From: Numida meleagris | Taxonomy: Eukaryota; Chordata; Aves; Galliformes; Numididae | Reading direction: 5' to 3' | Length of the DNA: 64,000 nt | Assembly: GCF_002078875.1 (NCBI RefSeq) | Contig: NC_034410.1 | Coordinates: 36,597,506 to 36,661,505 of the forward strand | Shown: positions 1 through 14,046 of the stretch, in pieces | Numbering within the stretch: position 1 is the first letter of the stretch | Layout of the letters: each line of letters begins with the position of its first letter | Notes under the pieces: generated by a model | Told to the model about the DNA's origin: nothing | What the model saw: only the letters and a program-made list of their open reading frames with translations | Databases searched by the model: none | Position numbers and translations under genes: made by a program

Positions 1-3000
1 ACTTCTGAATCCCTTAGCAAACAGTATTTTTACATGTTTTGTGTGATCTGCAAACCAAACAGATTGTTTCCTATGCTGGTTACTGATCTTTCTCAGTTCG
101 AGTCAATCTCTGTTAAAATTGTTTCCCAGCTACTGTGTCAGAGATGCATTTGCTGTGATTCATATTAAAAAAAAAAAAATCAGTAGTAATAGAAATTAAA
201 ATCAATTTAACATGGTCCAAGTGATAGAATTTAGACCAAAAATTCAGTTTTTACACTTGTGAGTAGAAATGTAAATTTTATATCCTAGCTAGAATAAATT
301 ACTGCAGCAAGAAATTCACTCTGCAAAAAAGAACCTGTGAGTTCTTTTCCACCCGTCACCTTCTTCAGGGTTCAGCAAGTCAGACACAGCCTTCGTTTCT
401 ATTTGCAGCTCTGCAGGAAGCTGCAGAAAACCTATTGCCAGGGGCTGCAAAAGGAGCGCACTGAACAAGCTATTACCTCCCTTAGCTGTGCATTTCCCTG
501 CCAACAGCTGCTACATCTGTAGTGTCCCTCCGGCACAAGGTAGGCTGCAGCAGCATGGTGAAACCGTCAGGCAGGCTTCATGATACTAGTGACTGCAGAT
601 GATTTGTTTGCCTTTTGTTTCTGTAGTGGTAACTCAGGGCTTGGCCCTCTGTTCCAGTGGAGTTGTGATGGAAGATGGCAGCTGGGATTGGACTCTTGCT
701 GTAGCCACTAAAAGCATATCAGACACAAGCAATGCAACATTCTTACTCACTAGCATAGTAATGTAGTTGAACTCATACGGTTACAGAGATCTAATCACCT
801 ATTAAATCCACTACAACTGCATTATATGGCTTTTCCTTGGCTTTTAGTCAAAAACTCTTGCCCTAGATGTTTTTGATAAAATGCACTGGTGACAGTGCTA
901 CATGGAGTAAGACGGAATTGCGATTTTTAATGATATGTCTCAAAATTACATAATTTTGTCTGTTTCTTTTTTTCTTTCTTCTACTTCAACACACATCTTA
1001 TTACTGGCAGAACTCTTACATATATATTCAAAGTAAATATAAACAGGTACCTAACAACCACTCTGGTATGACTTTATGAAACCATTCTGTGTGTGTCTAT
1101 ATAAATCAGTGAAGAATATGGAAGCAGAACTGTCTGAAACAAAATAAGGAAATTCCTTTGGAATTAGGTGTACAGGAAATCCCTGATCACTAGCATGAGT
1201 TCTTTTTCCTTTGGCTGGTTCCCCACTAGTCACCATGTAACAAAATTTCTTTAAATCCTAAATTGTCTTCATCCTCCCTGAAGTTTCTGTGGTGTCTCCC
1301 CTGGTCTCTAATGGAACCACTTCTGTTCAGGTTTTATTCTCTATCCCTTTTATTTCTGTATCTATACAGAGTCCAGGGATCACTGAGAGCCAAGGGGGTG
1401 GCCAGAGCCCTGCTACATTCAGTGGCTGAATTCCAGCAGATTGCCATGGATGAGGCACCACCTTGCAGAGCACACTGATGTGTTCATGGTTTATTGCAGT
1501 ATTACTGCTTCACATGCCTATCTCACTCCTCCCTCCTTTGAGAGAACTATGACAACTCAATGGCCCACAGTGCTTAACCTCTTTGAAACCTATTTACACT
1601 GAATAACAGAATTTTTGCAGTTTTGCTCTTTTGGCCTGTGATGGAGAGAGCTGAGAGGTTAGCAGGAAGCAAAGCAATGTGTCTTTTTCCTTGTGAAAAC
1701 TCTTCTCCTACTACAGAGGACAGAAACATAATCTCCTCTTGGAGTGAGAAAAGGATGATGGAAATGTTCAGTCACAATGCATGCTGGGTCATGTGTTGCC
1801 TGGCTGATTGTCACACCCCACAGCTGGCAGTGCCCAGGATGCCGTGCAGTGTGAGATAGAGCTGCTGTCAGCGCTTCTTCACTGCATTTGCAGCAGTGAG
1901 GCTGTACAACCAGGCCCCATTCCGATGGCTGCATTTTGGCCTTATGTATGTGGTCTTTCAGCCTTGGTGGTTAAGCACTGCTATGGAACTGCAGGAACAT
2001 GGAAAACAGTGTTTGTGTTCTGTGTGGGCAACAGGGATAGGAAAAAGGAAGTAGCTTTTCTTTTGCCCGGTGCAAAGCTGAACTATGTAACATAGCATTC
2101 TCAGAAGTGTGCCATGTTGTTGACCATGGGAAAGCAGAAATGTTATGTCAGCCTGTTACAACCAGGCTCTGCCTTTCCTAAAGACTAGAGATAAAAATAC
2201 AAGTTAATATATGATGTTTCTAGAGGTTCCAATACTGGTTTTTCAAGCCAAGCTTTAATACTCACAGGTCTATGGAATATGGATATGGACATGCTACTGT
2301 GTAAGAGATATGCACTCTGGAAACACACGGCTTCTAAAAACTGACAAAATACAAACAGCACTCTTAATAATGCTGCTTGTCTTTCTATTTTTTCTCCCCT
2401 AGCTACAGTAAAACTAAAAAGCCCATACACATGACTGCTCCAAATCTATCTCTGTAAAGTCTATTTCCACTTCTTATTTTTCAGCATAAATATATTGGAT
2501 TTTCCAGGATTTCATAACCTTCTGCCTCTCAGGAGCATTCTCTATATGGGTAAAATTTGTTTTTAAATACTTGATATTTCATCTCCCTTTCAGTTATTAG
2601 TTATTTCTTGCCAATATTAAAAAAAAATATGCAATGATTCCTATCAATAATCAGGTAATTAAAACTAGTAAGGCAGTTATTCTTGATATGGTGCTGTCTC
2701 ACAGGATACCTGTGGCATTAGTTTGATTTAGTTCCAGAAAAGATAACATGAGGTTACTCCAGACTTCAAAATGCAGCAGAGGAATGAAAAGCGAAGTAAC
2801 GATTTCAGCAAAAAGTTGCCAAACCTGAAGATGTAAAGCACACACAGGAGATTTTATTTCTGAATACAAGGCTATGCATTTGTTTTCAGAACTCAAATTC
2901 AATACAAATTTGGGCACAGCTGCACAAAAACATGAGAAATAAATATTGATATTCAAGTCTACATACTTAGAGTCCCTCTTCCCTTCTCAAAGCACTCTGT

Positions 3001-4283
3001 GCAGAGTTGCTATAAGAGACAGAGGCAAAATGCCCAAATAATAAAAACCACGTCAGTTCGTTAGAACAATGCAGCAACCTTGTCAGACTTAGGTGCATCT
3101 GGCACTGCAGTCAAGTCTTCCACTCATACTTAACCATCAATATTAAGTATTTATTCACTTTATGAAATGTTTATCCTTATTTTGCTCTGAAGTTAGCTCA
3201 TATGCATTGGAAAATAGGCCAGAAGATGTGTGAACCTCTACAGCCGATAAAGTCAATGGACTTCAACAAGGCTGGGATTTCCAGGACTTAGAATTTTCAG
3301 AAATGTTTTAAATACCCAATATTAACTTTAGGTCTTCATTAGATTAAGGTTTCAAAAATACTGATCTGATTCCGAAAACTTTTCATCTTTAATGTTGATT
3401 GATAGTGATTATAGTAAATCTTGTGTGAACTGCAGGTGCTGAATAATGCCGAAGTAGAGGTGTTATTTGTTCTGATAAGACGGAAGCACACCAAATGCAC
3501 TTATAAACACTAGAGTTCAATATAATGATGACTATCATTGCTTCAGATAATGGAATCTTCCTAACATTTTTACTATAAGTACATTTTCTGTATCACAACT
3601 GGTTGAAATTTTAGGTACTATAAAAAGCCTAGTAAAAATATGCTAAACCAAGTACATGAAATATTAGGTAGTTCCCATGCTTTGTAGTGGATTAATATTT
3701 TCTATATCCAAACATCAAAGGAAGACAGAGAAACTCTGTTTGGATCAAAGCACATGTTACCTCATTTGATTTCCATTCTTGTGTCTGTCAATAGGAAATG
3801 TGGCTCAATAAAAACAAAGGATGAAGTCTAATAACACAAACCTATTAATGACAATCACCTAAAACTGGGAAATAAAAAGTCTAAATTTCAAGTATTTCAT
3901 TTCTGAAAGAGAATCAATAATGTCATGTTATGTGTCTGTGGGAAGATCAGTCTCAGAGGTAGGTTCAAAAGGAGATCTACTGAGAATTAGAAAACTAGCA
4001 GTCCTCAAAGCTTTCTAGAGACTGCTAAAATTAAAATACAGAAATACGTCAGGGAGCAGAAGGAAAAATTCCCACAAGAATTGAACTGATGCTGTCTCTT
4101 ATTCCTTCTATAACATAAATATGTTGACTGTATATCATAGAACAGTTTGTATATCTTGTAGTACTTACAATCTAGAATCAGCTAAAACACTGCAAACATG
4201 TTCCTTCCTCAGAAGAGTCCATAGGGCCAACGGCTACTTGCCACTCCTGAAAAAAACATTGATTTAATTCTGAAACAGCAGAA
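1..4283. other. Intergenic or intronic unique sequence, no gene seen
   Basis: AT-rich DNA with short homopolymer A runs (for example 167-179). Open frames here are below 100 codons, overlap each other on both strands, and show no recognisable domain. The interval 1360-1960 is richer in G and C than its surroundings and carries several overlapping short frames, but I see no splice pattern or family motif that makes it a gene. No repeat family recognised. Confidence 0.6.
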
Positions 4284-4350
4284 AAGGGACTTGAATTAGA
4301 ATTTGTCAATTTCTAAACAAGCACTCCAACCACTAAGCTACCATCTGAAG
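4284..4350 (-). repeat. Degenerate tRNA-derived element (ancient amniote SINE-like)
   Basis: On the minus strand the sequence has a box A-like stretch (TAGCTTAGTGGTTGG) followed about 40 bases later by a box B-like stretch (ATTCAAGTCCC), the spacing of an internal RNA polymerase III promoter in a tRNA-like head. The wording resembles the old tRNA-like repeats common in reptile and bird genomes, whose plus-strand version reads like GGGACTTGAA ... CCTAACCACT. The cloverleaf stems do not pair well and there is no CCA-ready acceptor arm, so it is not a functional tRNA gene. Family name not assigned. Confidence 0.45.
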
Positions 4351-5175
4351 GGGAGATTTACTTCTTCAGTCTTATTTTAATCTGAAATTAAACAAAAAAT
4401 AGTGGCCAAGCTACATTTGTGTGGCAGCCACTTCTTTACGTCTCGTTAGACATCCACCTAAGAGTTACTGCTAAACTGTTTTACTCAGGGGATTTAAGCA
4501 GAGATACTGACTTGGTATGAGTCTGACCTGTGTAGGTATGAGCCAGCTGCAAAGCTGGGTGCCTGCTCTCTAAGTTCCTAATTTTGCCTGTCTTCCAATG
4601 AAAACTCAGAACTTCAGGATTGTAAGTACTTATTCCTGCAAGCAAGGGATTTGTGGGAACAGTCCCTTAAGTTTTCATGTTCCGAGTTTAACCTGCCAAA
4701 AATTTTTACAGACTATTCTGTGGTTTTGAAATCATGCTTAATGCAGACTTAGTGCCAACAGTTTTTAAATAATTTCCTTCAATATTAGACATAACAGTGC
4801 AGTGGAAGTTTGAAATAGAACTCACTTCCTTGGTTAAATATTATCCCCCTGCCTTTCTGACCTACAAACTATAAAAGAAAGATCCGGAGTATATGCTTAA
4901 GCATGCATATAGTCACATTAACTTCAATGAGCATAAGAAAGCCAAATGAGGGTTTATGTTTTTTTTAAGCTATTATTTTAAGGCTGTTCAGATGACCTGA
5001 ACAATTAAACATTTCTTTAGAGAGAGGCATTGGAGATATAGTGCTAAATCACAGTTAGTTTTTCAGTAGGGGAGGTTTCTATTTGCTTAATGGAAAATAC
5101 TGGATCTTCACAGATACTGAAATTACTCGAAAGACATGGATTTATTGGAAGCTGTTGAAGGTTTCATAAAGTTGA

Positions 5176-5203
5176 AATAATTATAATAATAATAAAAAAA
5201 AAC
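5176..5203. repeat. TAA-rich microsatellite
   Basis: A short run of TAA/ATA units passing into poly-A. Simple repeat with no associated element recognised. Confidence 0.8.
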
Positions 5204-7508
5204 TAGAAAATCCTCCACAATTATGTCTTGACATATAAAGCACTTCTCGTTTCATTTTTAGTGATTTAAATTCTCTTCGTTATTTAGGAGCATTTAAGAC
5301 ACTGAGAGAACAGATAAAAAACTGTTTGGTCCTAAAATTTTCATAGATTCATACTAAAATGCAGAAATTATTGTTTAAAGTGTGGCGTCTACTTTTCATC
5401 CTAGGGGAAAAAAAATAAAAATCAGTTCTCCATTTACAAGGAAATATGGCATCACACGATCAATCCTCTATCTCATCCTGCAACCCACATACAGTAAAAG
5501 CCTATCATCCAATTACTTGAAAATATCACATATACCTGCCGAAGGTAGTGATATATATGCAAGTGAGAAAATATTACAATTTTGGGTGCTGAAATATAAC
5601 ATTGTAAAAGCTTGAAACTTGTGAAAATATTGTACAGAATTTCATTCAAATCACAAACTAATAACACAGCTCTCAAAATACTTGGATTAGATGCATCTTT
5701 TGAAACTGCTGGATCTTTCATCTATTGAGAAGACCATACAAGTACAAATTGAAGATTCAATCCGTTAGTCTTAGTCACCAAATAACAAAGGATCCAGTTG
5801 GTGGTAGCTTCCAGCAGTTGGTTCCTGGTCGATGGAAGTAAAATTTCGTTTTCCCAAAAATCAAACCGTTCGTTTCTAGTGTATATGTTATATCTAATTA
5901 CAAAGTAATCCTCGCAATGTTAAAGAGCAGTGGAGAAAACCCAGTTTATTATTACCTACTCTAGAACTCTCTCTAACCAAAACATTTTCTGTGTCAAAGT
6001 GGCAAAACTGAGCATATACGTTGCAGCTAGACACATTATAAAACTCTAGTTCAACAAAAGCCAAGTGTCTGCAAATTACTGATAATGAAAATGTAACTTC
6101 TTAGCAGTAGGAGAAATGTTTCTAGTAACTTACCCTAAGCAAAACGATTTTAATAAATGAGATTTTTTGAATTATTTCTCCCCTCACCAGCTCACTTGAG
6201 CCTGGAAACCTTAGGCTGCTCCTGACAGTTTGGCTTCAGTGACTCATTTTAACCAAGCTTTATGTGCTTTATATTCCATAGTACTGTGCTATTTTGAGAG
6301 CACATATTGTATTTTTGTTAATAAAATAAGATGTATAAAGTAATTCAGTCATATAGAATTACTCAGTGCCTCTTACATCTTATAAAAAAATGCTAAAAAA
6401 AAAAAAAAGAGAGTTGGATGAAGAAAGCAATTAAATTGGGTTAATTGACATTATTCTGGACTCAAAGTGATCATTGGCTCCCAGTCCTACATTTAATAAA
6501 GTATTTGTTTGCACAATCCATCTGTGCCTAAGTGTTCAAGAAAAAAAAAAAAACAACAGAGCACAAACAAAGCTTTTAATAGATCCATTAACAAATAGAT
6601 AAGTTGACATTTATCTTTGATATGTCAATTACAGATGAATCTCATTACTGCATTAACACATTTCCCCATAAGTTTCACTTAGGCACAAAGGCTTTTACTG
6701 CAATTGTTGTCTTACACCCAACTTATCACTAACTGTGCACTTTCCAGCCAGGGAAATAGCAATGCCCACAGCTTCCCCCAGAAAAATTTTCTCTTCATCT
6801 TCCATTGACACAACCTAATGTCACTGCAGAAATTGATGTCCTCTGACACATGACTGAGAAGGAACAAGCTCTCTTCTTAGCAGAATACAAGATTGCTTCA
6901 TCTTTTCAGCTATGTGGTACAAATACACACTGCTACTGCATTCTGCCATGTTCATGCACAGACAAGTCCTATGCAATACTGTTCCCGAGGTTTACACATT
7001 TGCATAGAACATGCACAAGGCACCCAGGAGAATACATTTAAGTGGCTAAGTAGGGTTGCTTCTCATGTTTTTCCATAGAGTCATAGGAGCTCACAACTGC
7101 AGATTTTTACTAACACTTTCAGTTCCCCAAGCATTTCTTTGCCTGCCACATCTCTTGGGATTTGTGTGCTAACATTCTCATGTAGATGGTGAAATAACCT
7201 AGATAAAATTTGTAATTTATAAATTCTCCTCCACTGTTTGGTAACAAACCTTCACCTAAGTATGGCTATATGTTATTTTTTCTGTTAGAAAGACAATTCT
7301 GTTTAGCCTTGACTCGGCTAACTCTACTATTATCTTTAAGCCAAAGGACTTTTTCAGCAAAGAAAAGATTCCTTTACAATATTTTAGCAGAGACAAATAA
7401 TCTTTTCATGAATAGATTTAGAGCAAGCCATCTGATGTAAAGTATTTATAGGCTTATGTACAGTCTATATGTCATAAGCATGCTTTTAATATACAGTATT
7501 AGTGTAGT

Positions 7509-7544
7509 TAACAGTGAAGATAACAGTGTAGATAACAGTGAAGT
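7509..7544. repeat. 12-bp tandem repeat, three units
   Basis: Three consecutive units of TAACAGTGAAGA, TAACAGTGTAGA and TAACAGTGAAGT, with a partial fourth unit just upstream. In one frame this gives a repeated Asn-Ser-x-Asp pattern, but the frame is short and I do not take it as coding. Confidence 0.8.
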
Positions 7545-10500
7545 TAGTACAGATATCCTTCCACAAATAATAATTTTGCTGCAGAATACAGAAGGCATAT
7601 ATTGGAGGTGGCTTCTTCCAACGGGAAATGAGATTTTACATGGTTTGGGTAGTTTTCTACTTGTTATAAATACCCTATGTAGGGAGATAAGCTACAACTG
7701 AGCTGAGCTGGCTTCACACATGCTAAACAGAAGCAGTAAGGACTGTAAGACCCAGCCTAGAAATGCATGGGCTGGATAAAGGCTAGAAGCATACAGCAGT
7801 GATGTGGAGCCAGAGAGTATGCTGCTGAAATGCTGCCCTGTACATTTTTATCCACTCAAATCTACAGATATGCAGGAGATTAGCACCAGGCTCTGCTGCT
7901 CAAAGATGTCATGTCCTTATAGCATACAGGGATAATTTAATCTGTTCTCCCACTGCTTGTAACATAAAAGCAAAAGCGGTCATATGCAAGCAGTACAAAA
8001 CATGGGACCAGAGCAAAATAGGATGGGAAAGCGGAGAAGAATGGAAATTACAACTGTTAATGGAGAGCAATCTACAAGCACTGATTGTTTAATCAAAACA
8101 AAACTGTTTAACCAAACCAAATAAACTTGATAAGCAATTTTTTAAAAGTTTCATGTGAAAATTGATATTTATTCTATCTTTCCTAGTAGGTCCTTCTTTG
8201 CCACTTAGACGTTTACTGTTAAATGGTTGCTGGTTTTTGTTTTTGTTTCTGCATAATTAACACCTTAGACTAAAATATGATCCTTTTAATATACATTGCC
8301 AAACTACACAATTTAAGTACTTGATAATGCATACATGGCAATGGCAATTACTGCACTGAAAGTAAAGTGGAAATACAAAAACACTACCTACTTCTGTAAA
8401 GAATGGTTGACTTACAACTACAGAAATGAATATATATAAAATTTCCATTATATAAAAATATGCTGCTGAATGTCACAGTCTGCCTGTGGATGTACATACA
8501 CATTCACAAATGAATAAAAATTTGAAATGCTGGCAATTTCTTTACATACCAACCTTTTTGTACATTTCCATTGATGTATTCTAAATAGAATGAGCATAAT
8601 TTGTAAGGAGCTCAATGAGAAATTCTACTAGGGCTTTTGAAACGATGTATGATGCACACCCTTTAGGCTACATTCTCCTTTGAATAAAAGCTCAACAACA
8701 CTGAAGTTTTCACTTCAAAACAAGACTATTATCCTTAGATAAATTACATCTATGTTAAAAGATGGGCCCCTAGCTTTTTTATTTCAGTATTTTAGACAGG
8801 AAACAACATGTTCAACTTTGTTAACACCAATTCTGGCTACAGATTACTAGTCTGTGTTAATTTAATATTTTCAAAGTAAATTTGAAAAGCCTTATCAAGC
8901 AAATTTCTTTGAATTTTTCTTAACTTACAATATCCTACTTCTGCTCTGATGTAGAAAAAAGTTGGCTGGATTTGTAGCTATCTTCATTTCCCTGAGACCA
9001 AAGCAAATTACATCACAGGCAAACTGAGCTCAGACTGATCAAATCCATAACACAAGATCTATGCATGCCTTAATGTGCACACTCCAAACTGTTCCAATTC
9101 TGCGTCAAGGTATGGAACTGACCCTGCTCTAGTCATAAAATCAAAGTAAAAACCCACAAACCTATATAATAGAAAATCTGCTGTAGGACTGAGTTTGGAA
9201 TACATGGCCTAATTTAAAGCAAAAATCTCATTGATTTCAGACTTGTGGCCCAGAGGCAAAAATACCAGTGCTGTTGCCAGTGAAGGCAGTGGCAGAAGTC
9301 CCACTGGGTGCAGTGTGAGTTGGTTGGTTTTTATATCACACTTGCATTAGAAAGACATTGAGTAAAATGTCCCTACCAGTGTCAATAGGATTTTTGTGAC
9401 TCACCAAGCAAGGACCAAGATTTCATTTCTTAAGTTTGCAAAACTAAAGACAGATAATTATTGACCCTGGAATGATATTGCTGGTACTGACTGTAACTGA
9501 CATTTTTCAGGATTTTTTTCTCTTTCTTAAAAATTTTTCATTTTCTGAGTGCTACTGCATCTCATTTCTACCTTGATTTTGTTATTTATTTTTCTCTTTA
9601 AACTTGTTCTTTTCTCTTTTCAAGTACAACTCTTAGCCCAGTGCTCCAAGCAGCATGGTTTTGGAGGCACACAGGGATCCCAGTATGTATACAGGGAACT
9701 TAAGAAACTGAAACTTCCCTGTATTCCATTGTTTAATAAACCAAATCATGATTATGTTTATATATCTCCAAATGTTGTGAAAGTTCACCAATGTTTCTGA
9801 TTAGTTAAAGAAGTAATAGTTAGCTACTGTTATGAGCAGTACTAATAATTTTTATCTCCTCTGGAAGTACCTTCTGTCCACAGATATCGGTAAGCTATTT
9901 CCTTAATAACCCTGTTCAATTCTACATCAATGACAGAATTAAACCCAAACTGTTTGTAAGGATTCCCCAACCAGTGCTAGAGAAGAACAAAGATACAGCT
10001 GTAATATTGAGGCCAATCTCTGCTTCCAGAAACCTTTCATAATTCCATTATTAAAATTCCTGGTATCACAAAATGACTTGGCATAGACTAACACATAGAC
10101 ATAAACTCTGCAATCAGACAAGAATCATAAATGTCATACAGATAACAGGCGATGATTATAACTTACCAAGTGACGATTTATCAGTGGTTGTGTGGTGTGT
10201 TCACAATCTCTCTTTTTTAAGAATCTAAGGGTGGAAATAATTTTTTTTTTTTTTAAGAAATCACTAAAAGATTTTGATCATGAAACATCTTTTATGCTGT
10301 TAAAATGACAGATATGCTGTAAATTCTTCTCTATTCATTAATATACATCCTTTGATCAATGAGTTATATTTGTTTGCTTACAACATTTTAACGCATTATT
10401 CCATTTAATACAGAATGATTTTAAAGAACAAAATGCCAGGAACAGCCATTACCTTACAACTTCTTTGTTTCATGTTGACACTTCTTTAGGAATAACAGGA

Positions 10501-13500
10501 ATTACAGAATTGTAAAACCTTTTCTGAGAGGCTACAGTTCACTTAGAAATTTCTGGTTATCTGAAGACAAAAGCATTGTCAGAAAGGTTCCCTGATCATC
10601 TCAATTCTGAATACCATGATGAGATTATTGTTTCTTCACTTTTAAAGTAAATGTTCATTGTAATTCCAATGTAACTGTTTTCAGATGATGTGAAAACAGT
10701 TTTTATTTAGATTTTTTGTCCCCATGTCATCACCTCTTATCTCTGTTGCCTATGTGAAGCGATAGAGCAAAAGGCAGAATACAATCTGGATAGGAGATTA
10801 ATAAATATACACAATATAGAAATAATAACAAAATACATATTTGAAAACGTAGGCTCTGTTAATATTAATCACAGTTTTTTTACACGTAAGAAAAGAGAAA
10901 GCAGAGAGTCCACAGAAGAGCCTTTCTATAGGGAGTGAAAGCAAGCGTTGGCACAATAAGATGAACCATGAGCCTGGCACTCCAATCTATCTCTTCTCTT
11001 AGATAACTTAGACTTAGATAAACTCCATTGCAGTGTTTTTCTACAAGTATAATGGAAACATTGCTGCTTTTACTATCTGAGGTAATCTATACATTATGTT
11101 TCCCTGGCACACTAAGTAGGCAACTAAAAGATTTGTTGGCTTGTAGATTAACTCTTGCATTAGACATTATGAGTTAACAGGACAGACGTTTTATAGCCTA
11201 TAGTTGGTATTTTTAGGTAGAATATTACATGTACGAGAGGTTTATATCTTTTATTAAGAGGATAAAAGTATTTGTGGGTGAACAATGTCTTAAAAAAGCT
11301 GCTAATGTAGGGAAAGCATCATATACTGGGCAAGACATGTAAAACTTAGTAGATTTTTTATAACTGTTTTAATAATTCTGCAAAACAATAAGGCTGGAAA
11401 TAAAGTGAAGAAATTCTGAATCTGAGCAGAGTAGAAAAAATCTCTTTTACTCTAGATCCCAGCCCAACACCAAATGTCAATGTCACCTACACAGTTTGAA
11501 TACCATGCTCAAGCCTGACTGTAAACAAACAGTTAAATTCATCTCTAATGTAAGTGCTGAAATCACTGGAAATAAGCCTGCTTACATTAGGTTTGTTTGT
11601 TTTTTTTTAGCTACTATGTCTTAAAGTATTTATTATCAGCAGCATAAAATGCACCATTTAAGAACATATGGCTTGGCAAAACATCACCCTTTGCTTTACT
11701 GTTTCTGGAGTTTGAGTTAAAAGAGTCTTAACAAACTGTTAAAGGAATAAAATAGCTGAAGACTAAAATCACAAGAACAGTTGGAGATAAGAAAGCGTGC
11801 TTGCAAGGGACATGTTTTAAAAGCAGTCAGAGTACTATTAAAGAGAGTGGTAATGGAAGCAGCAGCAAGTCAAGCATACACATACCAGTTAATGCCTGCC
11901 TGGGTAGCTCACGGTTCTCCACACACAGAATTACTGAATGTATTGCTTTGATGACTATTTTTCAGTCTTTGTGGCAAAGCTACCCCTGCATGGACACATC
12001 TCCATTCCCTACTATTTCATCCTTGCAGATGAAAAAGTACGTTTTCATGTGAGTTGTTAGGTGTTGGAAAGAAATTTGCAAACAATCTAATTTTTAAAGG
12101 ATAAGTAATGAACCTGAATCTCAACTTCTGTTACAGCAGTTATTTGATAAGCTTGAACTAAGATTCAGAGGGACAGAAGAGAGGACAGTCACTGAAAGGG
12201 TATAATTTAGTGCTTAGAAAGGAACTTAGAAGCATATCACAGCTATAATTCAGGCTAATGTTTCATTTCATTTGAAAAGGGAGTCATTAGAAAATGCTTT
12301 GAAGCATAAGAATGTCTGTCCATTGGACTTCCTGGCTAGTCTAGGAAAGGAAGATCTCAAACAGTTTAATAGAAACTTATGTAAAGATCCAGACTTCAAG
12401 ATAAAAATAGACAATGTACTATGCAGAAAATTATCATCTTTTCTGGTGCCCTTGGGTTTTGCCCTGCAAGTGCTTACTCACTTAAAAATCCTAATGTCTC
12501 CAAACCCCACTTACTTTCTAATTAGAGTATTATTACTTACATGAGTAAGCATTTGCAGGATAAGTGCTTTTGCAAGCAGTCTGAGAGAGGCCAGTAAGTG
12601 AATGAGCACTGGAATGGAATGATCCATTTAGCTACCCAGGAAGCCTGAGCATGTCTGAGTTGTACCCTGCAGGCAGTAAATTACCTTTCTGTGAGTAAAC
12701 AGGACCTATAATCAGCTAAGAGCCTGACATAAGAACAGCATTTCCTTGTGCAATTAGTGTAAAACAAAATAAATAAAGAAATAGCAAGCTGTAGGTGTCC
12801 GACAGCACATGGGGTGATCAGAAAGTCTCACATAGATAAACTTAAGTAAAGATGTGGATCAAGATGAAGTCTGGATTTGGGGGCAACAGAGAAGCCCCAA
12901 ATAAAGGGCAACGTGTGCTGTATCCTGTCACCCCAGAAGGGGGAAATGTTGTAGCCTCTTCTCTTTCCCTCATCCACATCTACCCTCAATAGTCCTGTGT
13001 CTTTGCCCCGTTCAAAACTATTCTGGATGAAGAGCAGAAAAATATGAAGCAAACTATGAAAAATGCTGGGATTTTCCACCAGGTATACTTACATGCCCCA
13101 AGAAATCGGAGGATGGAAGAGCAGTAAAAACCTGTAAGGTTCCAGTGAGGTTCCAGATGGCCACTGTGGCTTCATTTCTAAACAATAATTTTTGCATCAA
13201 TTTAGTTTCCTACACATACGCATCTGAGATCACTTGAAACATCTTCTGATATCAAAGACATCTGATCAGTGATGGCAAAGATGAGACAAGACTCATTCGA
13301 GCCCTTTCTCTGGTAACTCCATAAGTACTGGGGAGCCAAAAACTGAACACTGTACTGGTGTTGTTTCACAAGTGTTAAACAGAAGGTTCTTAAAGATACT
13401 CTAAAATATACATATAGTAGGAAGGGTCTTTCTTCATAATTTATAACTCTACATATGGAAGATTTTTAAGTAGTACATAAAAAAAAAACAACAAGAAAGA

Positions 13501-13657
13501 GGAGAATATATTGTGTTATAAAAATGCTGGCACATAATGAAAAGAAAGACTCAAAAAATCAAAAAAAAAAAGAAAGTTGTCTAGCTTTGATCTCTGCTAG
13601 TTTAAATGCACATCTTATATGGGTTGTTCCTCATGGAGGGCTGACACATCAAACCAA

Positions 13658-13691
13658 ATAACCTTTGTATACTGGAGAAAAAAGTCAACAA
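13658..13691. repeat. Left copy of 34-bp direct repeat flanking a CR1
   Basis: This stretch matches 14047-14080 at 29 of 34 positions by my hand alignment, and all five differences are transitions. The two copies sit directly at the two ends of the CR1 fragment between them, so they read as an old target-site duplication. Confidence 0.75.
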
Positions 13692-14046
13692 CCATCTAAC
13701 CTCTATTTATTCTTCCAGTATTTAAAAGGGGATTATAAAAAGGATGGGAATCAACTCTTCACTCAGGTAGACAGTGATAGGACAAGGGAGAATGGTTTTA
13801 AGCTCAAGGAGGGAAGGTTTAGACTGGATGTTGGGGGAAGTTCTTTACAGAGAGAATGGTGAGGTGCTGGAACAGGCTGCCCCGAGAGGTTGTGGGTGCT
13901 CTGTCGCTGGAGGTGTTCAAGATCAGATTGGATGAGGCCCTGGGAAACCTGCTCTAGTACCAGATCTGGGTGGCCTGCCTATGGCAGGGGAGTTGGAACT
14001 TAATGATCCTTGAGGTCCCTTCCAACCCAAGCCATTCTATGATTCT
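13692..14046 (+). mobile_element. CR1 LINE 3' fragment (5'-truncated)
   Basis: A 5'-truncated CR1 non-LTR retrotransposon in sense orientation. It begins in the last part of ORF2 (a CTTCCAGTATTTAAAAGG region, then the conserved tail decoding to SDRTRENGFKLKEGRFRLDV) and runs through the 3' UTR to the terminal ATTCTATGATTCTAT tail. A frameshift just after the Arg-Leu-Asp-Val motif breaks the reading frame, so it encodes nothing. CR1 copies are normally 5'-truncated by incomplete target-primed reverse transcription, which fits a 355-bp remnant. The direct repeats at 13658-13691 and 14047-14080 fix its ends unusually clearly. Confidence 0.92.

Larger units (their letters stand above)
4351..13657. 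other. Long unique AT-rich stretch, no gene seen
   Basis: No coding exon or transposon recognised over about 9.3 kb. It contains a TAA-rich microsatellite near 5176-5203, a small 12-bp tandem repeat at 7509-7544 and poly-A runs near 6394 and 6541. Between about 6440 and 6760 the sequence is dense in homeodomain-type and GATA/TCF-like words and could be a conserved non-coding element; see the finding. Short open frames (for example 12272-12544 plus, 90 codons) have no recognisable domain. Confidence 0.55.

Noticed and set aside
4284..4350. Functional tRNA gene
   Set aside because: Box A and box B words are present but the acceptor, anticodon and T stems do not pair properly.
7509..7544. CRISPR-like array
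   Set aside because: Three directly adjacent 12-bp units without spacers in a vertebrate-type sequence; a simple tandem repeat.
12272..12544. 90-codon plus-strand frame with a polar, helix-like composition as a novel peptide
   Set aside because: Begins without clear initiation context, no splice or promoter signal, no recognisable family.
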